Shown here piece by piece: positions 27,801-42,001 of a stretch of DNA of 64,000 bases. The notes under the pieces are model-generated. The model was not told the DNA's origin. It was given only the letters and a program-made list of their open reading frames with translations, and ran no database searches. The position numbers and the translations under genes were made by a program. Every line of letters starts with the position of its first letter. Position 1 is the stretch's first letter. The DNA is from Xylocopa sonorina (taxonomy: Eukaryota; Arthropoda; Insecta; Hymenoptera; Apidae). The stretch covers positions 1,019,896 through 1,083,895 of the forward strand of contig NW_027490175.1 of the NCBI RefSeq assembly GCF_050948175.1, written 5' to 3'.

Positions 27801-30800
27801 TCAAATGAATGTAAATGCGACACTTCCTTCTAAGGAAATAGCGTTTGCAGATGTCTACCTATCGTAGCAATAGAGTTCTAATGCTTCTTAAAACGCGATA
27901 TCGCATCTCATTTCTATGTTTCCTGGTAAGATATAATATGATTTGCGAAGTGTCATGTATTCCTCGTCTACACTTCAAATGAATGTAAATGCGACACTTC
28001 CTTGCAAGGAAATAGCGTTTGCAGATGTCTACGTATCGTAGCAATAGAGTTCTTATGATTCTTAAAACGCGATATCGCATCTCATTTCTATGTTTCATGG
28101 TAAGATATAATATGATTTGCGAAGTGTTATGTATTCCTCGTCTACACTTCAAATGAATGTAAATGCGACACTTCCTTGTAAGGAAATAGCGTTTGCAGAT
28201 GTCTACCTATCGTAGCAATAGAGTTCTAATGCTTCTTAAAACGCGATATCGCATCTCATTTCTATGTTTCCTGGTAAGATATAATATGATTTGCGAAGTG
28301 TCATGTATTCCTCGTCTACACTTCAAATGAATGTAAATGCGACACTTCCTTGCAAGGAAATAGCGTTTGCAGATGTCTACGTATCGTAGCAATAGAGTTC
28401 TTATGATTCTTAAAACGCGATATCGCATCTCATTTCTATGTTTCATGGTAAGATATAATATGATTTGCGAAGTGTTATGTATTCCTCGTCTACACTTCAA
28501 ATGAATGTAAATGCGACACTTCCTTGTAAGGAAATAGCGTTTGCAGATGTCTACCTATCGTAGCAATAGAGTTCTAATGCTTCTTAAAACGCGATATCGC
28601 ATCTCATTTCTATGTTTCATGGTAAGATATAATATGATTTGCGAAGTGTCATGTATTCCTCGTCTACACTTCAAATGAATGTAAATGCGACACTTCCTTG
28701 CAAGGAAATAGCGTTTGCAGATGTCTATGTATCGTAGCAATAGATATCTAATGCTTCTGAAAACGTGATATCGCATCTCATTTCTATATTTCATGGTAAG
28801 ATATAATATGATTTGCGAGGTGTCATGTATTCCTCGTCTACACTTCAAATGAATGTAAATGCGACACTTCCTTGCAAGGAAATAGCGTTTGCAGATGTCT
28901 ACGTATCGTAGCAATAGAGTTCTTATGATTCTTAAAACGCGATATCGCATCTCATTTCTATGTTTCATGGTAAGATATAATATGATTTGCGAAGTGTTAT
29001 GTATTCCTCGTCTACACTTCAAATGAATGTAAATGCGACACTTCCTTGTAAGGAAATAGCATTTGCAGATGTCTACCTATCGTAGCAATAGAGTTCTAAT
29101 GCTTCTTAAAACGCGATATCGCATCTCATTTCTATGTTTCCTGGTAAGATATAATATGATTTGCGAAGTGTCATGTATTCCTCGTCTACACTTCAAATGA
29201 ATGTAAATGCGACACTTCCTTGCAAGGAAATAGCGTTTGCAGATGTCTACGTATCGTAGCAATAGAGTTCTTATGATTCTTAAAACGCGATATCGCATCT
29301 CATTTCTATGTTTCATGGTAAGATATAATATGATTTGCGAAGTGTTATGTATTCCTCGTCTACACTTCAAATGAATGTAAATGCGACACTTCCTTGTAAG
29401 GAAATAGCGTTTGCAGATGTCTACCTATCGTAGCAATAGAGTTCTAATGCTTCTTAATACGCGATATCGCATCTCATTTCTATGTTTCATGGTAAGATAT
29501 AATATGATTTGCGAAGTGTCATGTATTCCTCGTCTACACTTCAAATGAATGTAAATGCGACACTTCCTTGCAAGGAAATAGCGTTTGCAGATGTCTATGT
29601 ATCGTAGCAATAGATTTCTAATGCTTCTGAAAACGTGATATCGCATCTCATTTCTATATTTCATGGTAAGATATAATATGATTTGCGAAGTGTCATGTAT
29701 TCCTCGTCTACACTTCAAATGAATGTAAATGCGACACTTCCTTGCAAGGAAATAGCGTTTGCAGATGCCTACGTATCGTAACAATAGAGTTCTTATGATT
29801 CTTAAAACGCGATATCGCATCTCATTTCTATGTATCATGGTAAGATATAATATCATTTGCGAAGTGTTATGTATTCCTCGTCTACACTTCAAATGAATGT
29901 AAATGCGACACTTCCTTGCAAGAAAATAGCGTCTGCAAACGTCTACCTATCGTAGCAATAGAGTTCTAATGCTTCTTAAAACGCGATATCGCATCTCATT
30001 TCTATATTTCATGGTAAGATATAATATGATTTGCGAAGTGTTATGTATTCCTCGTCTACACTTCAAACGAATGTAAATGCGACACTTCCTTGCAAGGAAA
30101 TAGCGTTTGCAGATGCCTACGTATCGTAACAATAGAGTTCTTATGATTCTTAAAACGCGATATCGCATCTCATTTCTATGTATCATGGTAAGATATAATA
30201 TGATTTGCGAAATGTTATGTATTCCTCGTCTACACTTCAAATGAATGTAAATGCAACACATCCTTGCAAGAAAATAGCGCTTGCAAACGTCTACCTATCG
30301 TAGCAATAGAGTTCTAATGCTTCTTAAAACGCGATATCGCATCTCATTTCTATATTTCATGGTAAGATATAATATGATTTGCGAAGTGTTATGTATTCCT
30401 CGTCTACACTTCAAATGAATGTAAATGCGACACTTCCTTGCAAGAAAATAGCGTTTGCAAACGTCTACCTATCGTAGCAATAGAGTTCTAATGCTTCTTA
30501 AAACGCGATATCGCCTCTCATTTCTATATTTCATGGTAAGATATAATATGATTTGCGAAGTGTTATGTATTCCTCGTCTACACTTCAAACGAATGTAAAT
30601 GCGACACTTCCTTGCAAGGAAATAGCGTTTGCAGATGTCTACGTATCGTAGCAATAGAGTTCTTATGATTCTTAAAGCGCGATATCGCATCTCATTTCTA
30701 TGTTTCCTGGTAAGATATAATATGATTTGCGAAGTGTCATGTATTCCTCGTCTACACTTCAAATGAATGTAAATGCGACACTTCCTTGCAAGGAAATAGC

Positions 30801-33800
30801 GTTTGCAAACGTCTACCTATCGTAGCAATAGAGTTCTAATGCTTCTTATAACGCGATATCGCATCTCATTTCTATATTTCATGGTAAGATATAATATGAT
30901 TTGCGAAGTGTTATGTATTCCTCGTCTACACTTCAAACGAATGTAAATGCGACACTTCCTTGCAAGGAAATAGCGTTTGCAGATGTCTATGTATCGTAGC
31001 AATAGATATCTAATGCTTCTGAAAACGTGATATCGCATCTCATTTCTATATTTCATGGTAAGATATAATATGATTTGCGAAGTGTCATGTATTCCTCGTC
31101 TACACTTCAAATGAATGTAAATGCGACACTTCCTTGCAAGGAAATAGCGTTTGCAGATGTCTACGTATCGTAGCAATAGAGTTCTTATGATTCTTAAAAC
31201 GCGATATCGCATCTCATTTCTATGTTTCATGGTAAGATATAATATGATTTGCGAAGTGTTATGTATTCCTCGTCTACACTTCAAATGAATGTAAATGCGA
31301 CACTTCCTTCTAAGGAAATAGCGTTTGCAGATGTCTACCTATCGTAGCAATAGAGTTCTAATGCTTCTTAAAACGCGATATCGCATCTCATTTCTATGTT
31401 TCCTGGTAAGATATAATATGATTTGCGAAGTGTCATGTATTCCTCGTCTACACTTCAAATGAATGTAAATGCGACACTTCCTTGCAAGGAAATAGCGTTT
31501 GCAGATGTCTACGTATCGTAGCAATAGAGTTCTTATGATTCTTAAAACGCGATATCGCATCTCATTTCTATGTTTCATGGTAAGATATAATATGATTTGC
31601 GAAGTGTTATGTATTCCTCGTCTACACTTCAAATGAATGTAAATGCGACACTTCCTTGTAAGGAAATAGCGTTTGCAGATGTCTACCTATCGTAGCAATA
31701 GAGTTCTAATGCTTCTTAATACGCGATATCGCATCTCATTTCTATGTTTCATGGTAAGATATAATATGATTTGCGAAGTGTCATGTATTCCTCGTCTACA
31801 CTTCAAATGAATGTAAATGCGACACTTCCTTGGAAGGAAATAGCGTTTGCAGATGTCTATGTATCGTAGCAATAGATTTCTAATGCTTCTGAAAACGTGA
31901 TATCGCATCTCATTTCTATATTTCATGGTAAGATATAATATGATTTGCGAAGTGTCATGTATTCCTCGTCTACACTTCAAATGAATGTAAATGCGACACT
32001 TCCTTGCAAGGAAATAGCGTTTGCAGATGCCTACGTATCGTAACAATAGAGTTCTTATGATTCTTAAAACGCGATATCGCATCTCATTTCTATGTATCAT
32101 GGTAAGATATAATATCATTTGCGAAGTGTTATGTATTCCTCGTCTACACTTCAAATGAATGTAAATGCGACACTTCCTTGCAAGAAAATAGCGTCTGCAA
32201 ACGTCTACCTATCGTAGCAATAGAGTTCTAATGCTTCTTAAAACGCGATATCGCATCTCATTTCTATATTTCATGGTAAGATATAATATGATTTGCGAAG
32301 TGTTATGTATTCCTCGTCTACACTTCAAACGAATGTAAATGCGACACTTCCTTGCAAGGAAATAGCGTTTGCAGATGCCTACGTATCGTAACAATAGAGT
32401 TCTTATGATTCTTAAAACGCGATATCGCATCTCATTTCTATGTATCATGGTAAGATATAATATGATTTGCGAAGTGTTATGTATTCCTCGTCTACACTTC
32501 AAATGAATGTAAATGCAACACATCCTTGCAAGAAAATAGCGTTTGCAAACGTCTACCTATCGTAGCAATAGAGTTCTAATGCTTCTTAAAACGCGATATC
32601 GCATCTCATTTCTATATTTCATGGTAAGATATAATATGATTTGCGAAGTGTTATGTATTCCTCGTCTACACTTCAAATGAATGTAAATGCGACACTTCCT
32701 TGCAAGAAAATAGCGTTTGCAAACGTCTACCTATCGTAGCAATAGAGTTCTAATGCTTCTTAAAACGCGATATCGCCTCTCATTTCTATATTTCATGGTA
32801 AGATATAATATGATTTGCGAAGTGTTATGTATTCCTCGTCTACACTTCAAACGAATGTAAATGCGACACTTCCTTGCAAGGAAATAGCGTTTGCAGATGT
32901 CTACGTATCGTAGCAATAGAGTTCTTATGATTCTTAAAGCGCGATATCGCATCTCATTTCTATGTTTCCTGGTAAGATATAATATGATTTGCGAAGTGTC
33001 ATGTATTCCTCGTCTACACTTCAAATGAATGTAAATGCGACACTTCCTTGCAAGGAAATAGCGTTTGCAAACGTCTACCTATCGTAGCAATAGAGTTCTA
33101 ATGCTTCTTATAACGCGATATCGCATCTCATTTCTATATTTCATGGTAAGATATAATATGATTTGCGAAGTGTTATGTATTCCTCGTCTACACTTCAAAC
33201 GAATGTAAATGCGACACTTCCTTGCAAGGAAATAGCGTTTGCAGATGTCTATGTATCGTAGCAATAGATATCTAATGCTTCTGAAAACGTGATATCGCAT
33301 CTCATTTCTATATTTCATGGTAAGATATAATATGATTTGCGAAGTGTCATGTATTCCTCGTCTACACTTCAAATGAATGTAAATGCGACACTTCCTTGCA
33401 AGGAAATAGCGTTTGCAGATGTCTACGTATCGTAGCAATAGAGTTCTTATGATTCTTAAAACGCGATATCGCATCTCATTTCTATGTTTCATGGTAAGAT
33501 ATAATATGATTTGCGAAGTGTTATGTATTCCTCGTCTACACTTCAAACGAATGTAAATGCGACACTTCCTTGCAAGGAAATAGCGTTTGCAGATGTCTAC
33601 GTATCGTAGCAATAGAGTTCTTATGATTCTTAAAACGCGATATCGCATCTCATTTCTATGTTTCCTGGTAAGATATAATATGATTTGCGAAGTGTCATGT
33701 ATTCCTCGTCTACACTTCAAATGAATGTAAATGCGACACTTCCTTGCAAGGAAATAGCGTTTGCAGATGTCTACGTATCGTAGCAATAGAGTTCTTATGA

Positions 33801-36800
33801 TTCTTAAAACGCGATATCGCATCTCATTTCTATGTTTCATGGTAAGATATAATATGATTTGCGAAGTGTTATGTATTCCTCGTCTACACTTCAAATGAAT
33901 GTAAATGCGACACTTCCTTGTAAGGAAATAGCGTTTGCAGATGTCTACCTATCGTAGCAATAGAGTTCTAATGCTTCTTAAAACGCGATATCGCATCTCA
34001 TTTCTATGTTTCATGGTAAGATATAATATGATTTGCGAAGTGTCATGTATTCCTCGTCTACACTTCAAATGAATGTAAATGCGACACTTCCTTGCAAGGA
34101 AATAGCGTTTGCAGATGTCTATGTATCGTAGCAATAGATTTCTAATGCTTCTGAAAACGTGATATCGCATCTCATTTCTATATTTCATGGTAAGGTATAA
34201 TATGATTTGCGAAGTGTTATGTATTCCTCGTCTACACTTCAAACGAATGTAAATGCGACACTTCCTTGCAAGGAAATAGCGTTTGCAGATGTCTACGTAT
34301 CGTAACAATAGAGTTCTTATGATTCTTAAAACGCGATATCGCATCTCATTTCTATGTATCATGGTAAGATATAATATCATTTGCGAAGTGTTATGTATTC
34401 CTCGTCTACACTTCAAATGAATGTAAATGCGACACTTCCTTGCAAGGAAATAGCGTTTGCAAACGTCTAGCTATCGTAGCAATAGAGTTCTAATGCTTCT
34501 TATAACGCGATATCGCATCTCATTTCTATATTTCATGGTAAGATATAATATGATTTGCGAAGTGTTATGTATTCCTCGTCTACACTTCAAACGAATGTAA
34601 ATGCGACACTTCCTTGCAAGGAAATAGCGTTTGCAGATGCCTACGTATCGTAACAATAGAGTTCTTATGATTCTTAAAACGCGATATCGCATCTCATTTC
34701 TATGTATCATGGTAAGATATAATATGATTTGCGAAGTGTTATGTATTCCTCGTCTACACTTCAAATGAATGTAAATGCAACACATCCTTGCCAGAAAATA
34801 GCGTTTGCAAACGTCTACCTATCGTAGCAATAGAGTTCTAATGCTTCTCAAAACGCGATATCGCATCTCATTTCTATATTTCATGGTAAGATATAATATG
34901 ATTTGCGAAGTGTTATGTATTCCTCGTCTACACTTCAAACGAATGTAAATGCGACACTTCCTTGCAAGGAAATAGCGTTTGCAGATGTCTACGTATCGTA
35001 GCAATAGAGTTCTTATGATTCTTAAAACGCGATATCGCATCTCATTTCTATGTTTCCTGGTAAGATATAATATGATTTGCGAAGTGTCATGTATTCCTCG
35101 TCTACACTTCAAATGAATGTAAATGCGACACTTCCTTGCAAGGAAATAGCGTTTGCAAACGTCTAGCTATCGTAGCAATAGAGTTCTAATGCTTCTTATA
35201 ACGCGATATCGCATCTCATTTCTATATTTCATGGTAAGATATAATATGATTTGCGAAGTGTTATGTATTCCTCGTCTACACTTCAAACGAATGTAAATGC
35301 GACACTTCCTTGCAAGGAAATAGCGTTTGCAGATGTCTACGTATCGTAGCAATAGAGTTCTTATGATTCGTAAAACGCGATATCGCATCTCATTTCTACG
35401 TTTCATGGTAAGATATAATATGATTTGCGAAGTGTCATGTATTCTTCGTCTACACTTCAAATGAATGTAAATGCGACACTTCCTTGCAAGGAAATAGCGT
35501 TTGCAGATGCCTACGTATCGTAACAATAGAGTTCTTATGATTCCTAAAACGCGATATCGCATCTCATTTCTATGTATCATGGTAAGATATAATATGATTT
35601 GCGAAGTGTTATGTATTCCTCGTCTACACTTCAAATGAATGTAAATGCGACACATCCTTGCAAGAAAATAGCGTTTGCAAACGTCTACCTATCGTAGCAA
35701 TAGAGTTCTAATGCTTCTTAAAACGCGATATCGCATCTCATTTCTATATTTCATGGTAAGATATAATATGATTTGCGAAGTGTTATGTATTCCTCGTCTA
35801 CACTTCAAATGAATGTAAATGCGACACTTCCTTGCAAGAAAATAGCGTTTGCAAACGTCTACCTATCGTAGCAATAGAGTTCTAATGCTTCTTAAAACGC
35901 GATATCGCATCTCATTTCTATATTTCATGGTAAGATATAATATGATTTGCGAAGTGTTATGTATTCCTCGTCTGCACTTCAAACGAATGTAAATGCGACA
36001 CTTCCTTGCAAGGAAATAGCGTTTGCAGATGTCTACGTATCGTAGCAATAGAGATCTTATGATTCTTAAAACGCGATAGCGCATCTCATCTCTATGTTTC
36101 ATGGTAACATATAATATGATTTGCGAAGTGTCATGTATTCCTCGTCTACACTTCAAATGAATGTAAATGCGACACTTCCTTGCAAGGAAATAGCGTTTGC
36201 AGATGTCTACGTATCGTAGCAATAGAGTTCTTATGATTCTTAAAACGCGATATCGCATCTCATTTCTATGTTTCATGGTAAGATATAATATGATTTGCGA
36301 AGTGTCATGTATTCCTCGTCTACACCTCAAATGAATGTAAATGCGTCACTTCCTTGCAAGGAAATAGCGTTTGCAGATGTCTACGTATCGTAGCAATAGA
36401 GTTCTTATGATTCTTAAAACGCGATATCGCATCTCATTTCTATGTTTCCTGGTAAGATATAATATGATTTGCGAAGTGTCATGTATTCCTCGTCTACACG
36501 TCAAATGAATGTAAATGCGACTCTTCCATGTAAGGAAATAGTGTTTGCAGATGTCTACGTATCGTAGCAATAGATTTCTAATGCTTCTGAAAACGTGATA
36601 TCGCATCTCATTTCTATATTTCATGGTAAGATATAATATGATTTGCGAAGTGTCATGTATTCCTCGTCTACACTTCAAATGAATGTAAATGCGACACTTC
36701 CTTGCAAGGAAATAGCGTTTGCAGATGCCTACGTATCGCAACAATAGAGTTCTTATGATTCTTAAAACGCGATATCGCATCTCATTTCTATGTATCATGG

Positions 36801-36814
36801 TAAGATATAATATC
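18544..36814. repeat. Series of higher-order repeat units marked by one rare variant
   Basis: Most monomers read aatatgatttg; a rare form reads aatatcatttg. The C lies at 9322, 11584, 18544, 23068, 26548, 29854, 32116, 34378 and 36814. Successive spacings are 13, 40, 26, 20, 19, 13, 13 and 14 monomers, all exact multiples of 174. From 18544 rightward each interval replays much of the same order of neighbouring variants: gcgtctgcaaac, atgcaacacatcc, tatcgcctctc, ttaaagcgcg, cttataacgcg. These intervals are therefore length variants of one higher-order unit. The 19-monomer unit lost one monomer near 26641-26705, where a beta-type start is joined to a tatgtatcatgg end. Confidence 0.85.
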
Positions 36815-37859
36815 ATTTGCGAAGTGTTATGTATTCCTCGTTTACACTTCAAATGAATGTAAATGCGACACTTCCTTGCAAGAAAATAGCGTTTGCAAAC
36901 GTCTACCTATCGTAGCAATAGAGTTCTAATGCTTCTTAAAACGCGATAGCGCATCTCATTTCTATGTTTCATGGTAACACATAATATGATTTGCGAAGTG
37001 TCATGTATTCCTCGTCTACACTTCAAATGAATGTAAATGCGACACTTCCTTGCAAGGAAATAGCGTTTGCAGATGTCTACGTATCGTAGCAATAGAGTTC
37101 TTATGATTCTTAAAACGCGATATCGCATCTCATTTCTATGTTTCATGGTAAGATATAATATGATTTGCGAAGTGTCATGTATTCTTCGTCTACATTTCAA
37201 ATGAATGTAAATGCGACACTTCCTTGCAAGGAAATAGCGTTTGCAGATGCCTACGTATCGTAACAATAGAGTTCTTATGATTCTTAAAACGCGATATCGC
37301 ATCTCATTTCTATGTATTATGGTAAGATATAATATGATTTGCGAAGTGTTATGTATTCCTCGTCTACACTTCAAATGAATGTAAATGCGACACTTCCTTG
37401 CAAGAAAATAGCGTTTGCAGATGTCTACGTATCGTAGCAATAGAGTTCTTATGATTCTTAAAACGCGATATCGCATCTCATTTCTATGTTTCATGGTAAG
37501 ATATAATATGATTTGCGAAGTGTCATGTATTCTTCGTCTACACTTCAAATGAATGTAAATGCGACACTTCCTTGTAAGGAAATAGCGTTTGCAGATGTCT
37601 ACCTATCGTAGCAATAGAGTTCTAATGCTTCTTAAAACGCGATATCGCATCTCATTTCTATGTTTCATGGTAAGATATAATATGATTTGCGAAGTGTCAT
37701 GTATTCCTCGTCTACACTTCAAATGAATGTAAATGCGACACTTCCTTGCAAGGAAATAGCGTTTGCAGATGTCTATGTATCGTAGCAATAGATTTCTAAT
37801 GCTTCTGAAAACGTGATATCGTATCTCATTTCTATATTTCATGGTAAGATATAATATGA

Positions 37860-38520
37860 TTTGCGAAGTGTCATGTATTCCTCGTCTACACTTCAAATAA
37901 ATGTAAATGCGACACTTCCTTGCAAGGAAATAGCGTTTGCAGATGTCTACGTATCGTAGCAATAGAGTTCTTATGATTCTTAAAACGCGATATCGCATCT
38001 CATTTCTATGTTTCATGGTAAGATATAATATGATTTGCGAAGTGTCATGTATTCCTCGTCTACACTTCAAATGAATGTGAATGCGACACTTCCTTGCAAG
38101 GAAATAGCGTTTGCAAACGTCTACCTATCGTAGCAATAGAGTTCTAATGCTTCTTAAAACGCGATATCGCATCTCATTTCTATGTTTCATGGTAAGGTAT
38201 AATATGATTTGCGAAGTGTTATGTATTCCTCGTCTACACTTCAAATGAATGTAAATGCGACACATCCTTGCAAGGAAATAGCGTTTGCAAACGTCTATCT
38301 ATCGTAGCAATAGAGTTCTAATGCTTCTTAAAACGCGATATCGCATCTCATTTCTATGTTTCATGGTAAGGTATAATATGATTTGCGAAGTGTTATGTAT
38401 TCCTCGTCTACACTTCAAATGAATGTAAATGCGACACTTCCTTGCAAGGAAATAGCGTTTGCAGATGTCTATGTATCGTAGCAATAGATTTCTAATGCTT
38501 CTTAAAACGTGATATCGCAT
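37860..38520. repeat. Short duplicated block, copy 1 (11-monomer offset)
   Basis: It matches 39774-40434 at an offset of 1914 bp (11 x 174). Shared rare variants are cttcaaataaatg (37891 and 39805), aatgtgaatg (38074 and 39988), aaggtataa and ctatctatcg (38295 and 40209). Homology fades near 38520, where copy 1 reads gcatctca and copy 2 reads gcatgtca. Confidence 0.75.
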
Positions 38521-39773
38521 CTCATTTCTATGTTTCATGGTAAGATATAATATGATTTGCGAAGTGTTATGTATTCCTCGTCTGCACTTCAAATGAATGT
38601 AAATGCGACACTTCCTTGTAAGGAAATAGCGTTTGCAGATGTCTACGTATCGTAGCAATAGTGTTCTTATGACTCTTAAAACGCGATATCGCATCTCATT
38701 TCTATGTTTCATGGTGAGATATAATATGATTTGCGAAGTGTCATGTATTCCTCGTCTACACTTCAAATGAATGTAAATGCGACACTTCCTTGCAAGGAAA
38801 TAGCGTTTGCAGATGTCTATGTATCGTAGCAATAGATTTCTAATGCTTCTTAAAACGTGATATCGCATGTCATTTCTATGTTTCATGGTAAGATATAATA
38901 TGATTTGCGAAGTGTCATGTATTGCTCGTCTACACGTCAAATGAATGTAAATGCGACACTTCCTTGCAAGGAAATAGCGTTTGCAAACGTCTACCTATCG
39001 TAGCAATAGAGTTCTAATGCTTCTTAAAACGCGATATCGCATCTCATTTCTATGTTTCATGGTGAGATATAATATGATTTGCGAAGTGTCATGTATTCCT
39101 CGTCTACACTTCAAATGAATGTAAATGCGACACTTCCTTGCAAGGAAATAGCGTTTGCAGATGTCTATGTATCGTAGCAATAGATTTCTAATGCTTCTTA
39201 AAACGTGATATCGCATGTCATTTCTATGTTTCATGGTAAGATATAATATGATTTGCGAAGTGTCACGAATTGCTCGTCTACACGTCAAATGAATGTAAAT
39301 GCAACACTTCCTTGCAAGGAAATAGCGTTTGCAGATGTCTACGTATCGTAGCAATAGAGTTCTTATGATTCTTAAAACGCGATATCGCATCTCATTTCTA
39401 TGTTTCATGGTAAGATATAATATGATTTGCGAAGTGTCATGTATTCCTCGTCTACACCTCAAATGAATGTAAATGCGACACTTCCTTGCAAGGAAATAGC
39501 GTTTGCAGATGTCTATGTATCGTAGCAACAGATTTCTAATGCTTCTTAAAACGTGATATCGCATCTCATTTCTATGTTTCATGGTAAGATATAATATGAT
39601 TTGCGAAGTGTCATGTATTGCTCGTCTACACGTCAAATGAATGTAAATGCGACACTTCCTTGCAAGGAAATAGCGTTTGCAGATGTCTATGTATCGTAGC
39701 AATAGATTCCTAATGCTTCTTAGAACGTGATATCGCATGTCATTTCTATGTTTCATGGTAAGATATAATATGA

Positions 39774-40434
39774 TTTGCGAAGTGTCATGTATTCCTCGTC
39801 TACACTTCAAATAAATGTAAATGCGACACTTCCTTGCAAGGAAATAGCGTTTGCAGATGTCTACGTATCGTAGCAATAGAGTTCTTATGATTCTTAAAAC
39901 GCGATATCGCATCTCATTTCTATGTTTCATGGTAAGATATAATATGATTTGCGAAGTGTCATGTATTCCTCGTCTACACTTCAAATGAATGTGAATGCGA
40001 CACTTCCTTGCAAGGAAATAGCGTTTGCAAACGTCTACCTATCGTAGCAATAGAGTTCTAATGCTTCTTAAAACGCGATATCGCATCTCATTTCTATGTT
40101 TCATGGTAAGGTATAACATGATTTGCGAAGTGTTATGTATTCCTCGTCTACACTTCAAATGAATGTAAATGCGACACATCCTTGCAAGGAAATAGCGTTT
40201 GCAAACGTCTATCTATCGTAGCAATAGAGTTCTAATGCTTCTTAAAACGCGATATCGCATCTCATTTCTATGTTTCATGGTAAGGTATAATATGATTTGC
40301 GAAGTGTTATGTATTCCTCGTCTACACTTCAAATGAATGTAAATGCGACACTTCCTTGCAAGGAAATAGCGTTTGCAGATGTCTATGTATCGTAGCAATA
40401 GATTTCTAATGCTTCTTAAAACGTGATATCGCAT
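39774..40434. repeat. Short duplicated block, copy 2 (11-monomer offset)
   Basis: Partner of 37860-38520. One private difference is gtataacatg near 40112 against gtataatatg in copy 1. It is the last duplicated block before domain B variants begin. Confidence 0.75.
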
Positions 40435-40579
40435 GTCATTTCTATGTTTCATGGTAAGATATAATATGATTTGCGAAGTGTCATGTATTGCTCGTCTACA
40501 CGTCAAATGAATGTAAATGCGACACTTCCTTGCAAGGAAATAGCGTTTGCAAACGTCTACCTATCGTAGCAATAGAGTT

Positions 40580-41870
40580 CTAATGCTTCTTAAAACGCGA
40601 TATCGCATTTCATTTCTATGTTTCATGGTAAGATATAATACGATTTGCGAAGTGTTATGTATTCCTCGTCTACACTTCAAATGAATGTAAATGCGACACA
40701 TCCTTGCTAGGAAATAATGTCTGTAGATGTCTAGGTATCGTAGCAGTAGAGTTCTAATGCTTCTTAATACGCGATATCGCATCTCATTTCTATATTTCAT
40801 GGTAAGATATAATATGATTTGCGAAGTGTCATGTATTCCTCGTCTACACTCCAAATGAATGTAAATACGACACTTCCTTGCAAGGAAATAGCGATTGCAG
40901 ATGTCTACGTATCGTAGCAATAGAGTTCTAATGCTTCTTATAACGCGATATCGCATATCATTTCTATGTTTCATGGTAAGATGTAATATGGTTTGCGAAG
41001 TGTTATGTATTCCTCGTCTACACTTCAAATGAATGTAAATGCGACACTTCCTTGCAAGGAAATAGCGTTTGCGGATGTTTACGTATCGAAGCAATAGTGT
41101 TCAAATGCTTCTTAAAACGAGATATTGCATCTCATATCTATGTTTCATGATATGATATATTATTCATTGCGAAGTGTTATGCATTCCTCGTCTACGATTC
41201 AAATGAATGTAAATGCGACACTTCCTTGCAAGGAAATAGCGTTTGCAGATGTCTACGTATCGTAGCAATGGAGTTCTTATGATTCTTAAAACGCGATATC
41301 GCATCTAATTTCTATGTTTCATGGTAAGATATAATATGATTTGCGAAGTGTCATGTATTCCTCGTCTACACTTCAAATGAATGTAAATGCGACACTTCCT
41401 TGTAAGGAAATAGCGTTTGCAGATGTCTACGTATCGTAGCAATAGAGTTCTTATGATTCTTAAAACGCGATATCGCATTTCATTTCTATGTTTCATGGTA
41501 AGATATAATACGATTTGCGAAGTGTTATGTATTCCTCGTCTACACTTCAAATGAATGTAAATGCGACACTTCCTTGCTAGGAAATAACGTCTGTAGATGT
41601 CTAGGTATCGTAGCAATAGAGTTCTAATGCTTCTTAAAACGCGATATCGCATCTCATTTCTATGTTTCATGGTAAGATATAATATGATTTGCGAAGTGTC
41701 ATGTATTCCTCGTCTACACTTCAAATGAATGTAAATACGACACTTCCTTGCAAGGAAATAGCGATTGCAGATGTCTACGTATCGTAGCAATGGAGTTCTT
41801 ATGATTCTTAGAACGCGATATCGCATCTCATTTCTATGTTTCATGGCAAGATATAATATGATTTCCGAAG
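40580..41870. repeat. Domain B block shared with 56066-57356 (89-monomer offset)
   Basis: It matches at an offset of 15486 bp (89 x 174). The most specific shared variants are ggaaataatgtctgtag (near 40710 and 56196), gtagcagtagag (near 40739 and 56225), cactccaaatg (near 40848 and 56334) and cttataacgcg. The right part, from about 41100, is also repeated at 44580-45410 at an offset of 3480 bp (20 monomers). Confidence 0.8.
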
Positions 41871-42001
41871 TGATATGTATTCCTCGTTTACACTTCAAAT
41901 GAATGTAAATGCGACACTTCCTTGCAAGGAAATAGCGTTTGCAAACGTCTACCTATCGTAGCAATAGAGTTCTAATGCTTCTTAAAACGCGATATCGCAT
42001 A

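Larger units (their letters stand above)
78..34400. repeat. Domain A: highly homogenised satellite with higher-order repeats
   Basis: About 197 monomers of three recurring classes, defined by linked variants. The alpha class has ttgcaaggaa, cagatgtc and acgtatcg. The beta class has caaacgtc with acctatcg, often with ttgcaagaaa. The gamma class has ttgtaaggaa, cagatgtc and acctatcg. A fourth recurrent variant carries ctatgtatcg, gcttctgaaa and acgtgatatc. Classes follow each other in fixed orders that recur as blocks of 7, 13, 19, 20, 26 and 60 monomers, so homogenisation acted on multi-monomer units. The right limit is approximate and is placed after the last regular 13-monomer unit marker at 34378. 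Confidence 0.85.
34400..40560. repeat. Transition zone of more diverged satellite monomers
   Basis: The 174-bp register continues, but block order becomes irregular and low-copy variants accumulate. Examples are ctagctatcg (34466 onward and 35163 onward), gataacat (near 36105 and 36972), gcgatagcgc in place of gcgatatcgc (near 36075 and 36946), ctatctatcg (38295 and 40209 onward), aaggtataat, tgctcgtctacacgtc, and aatgtgaatg (38074 and 39988 onward). One short 11-monomer-offset duplication lies inside it. It contains none of the ctaggtatcg or attcattgcg variants that define the right-hand domain. Both boundaries are gradual, so the coordinates are approximate. Confidence 0.7.

Noticed and set aside
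38995..39984. Long minus-strand open frame of 329 codons, and the roughly one hundred similar frames of 61-313 codons across the window
   Set aside because: They are the same 58-codon satellite translation restarted after each stop. Most begin at TTG, lengths differ by multiples of 58, and stops come from recurrent satellite variants. Copies gain stops without consequence (for example 16830), and there is no gene context. Not annotated as coding.
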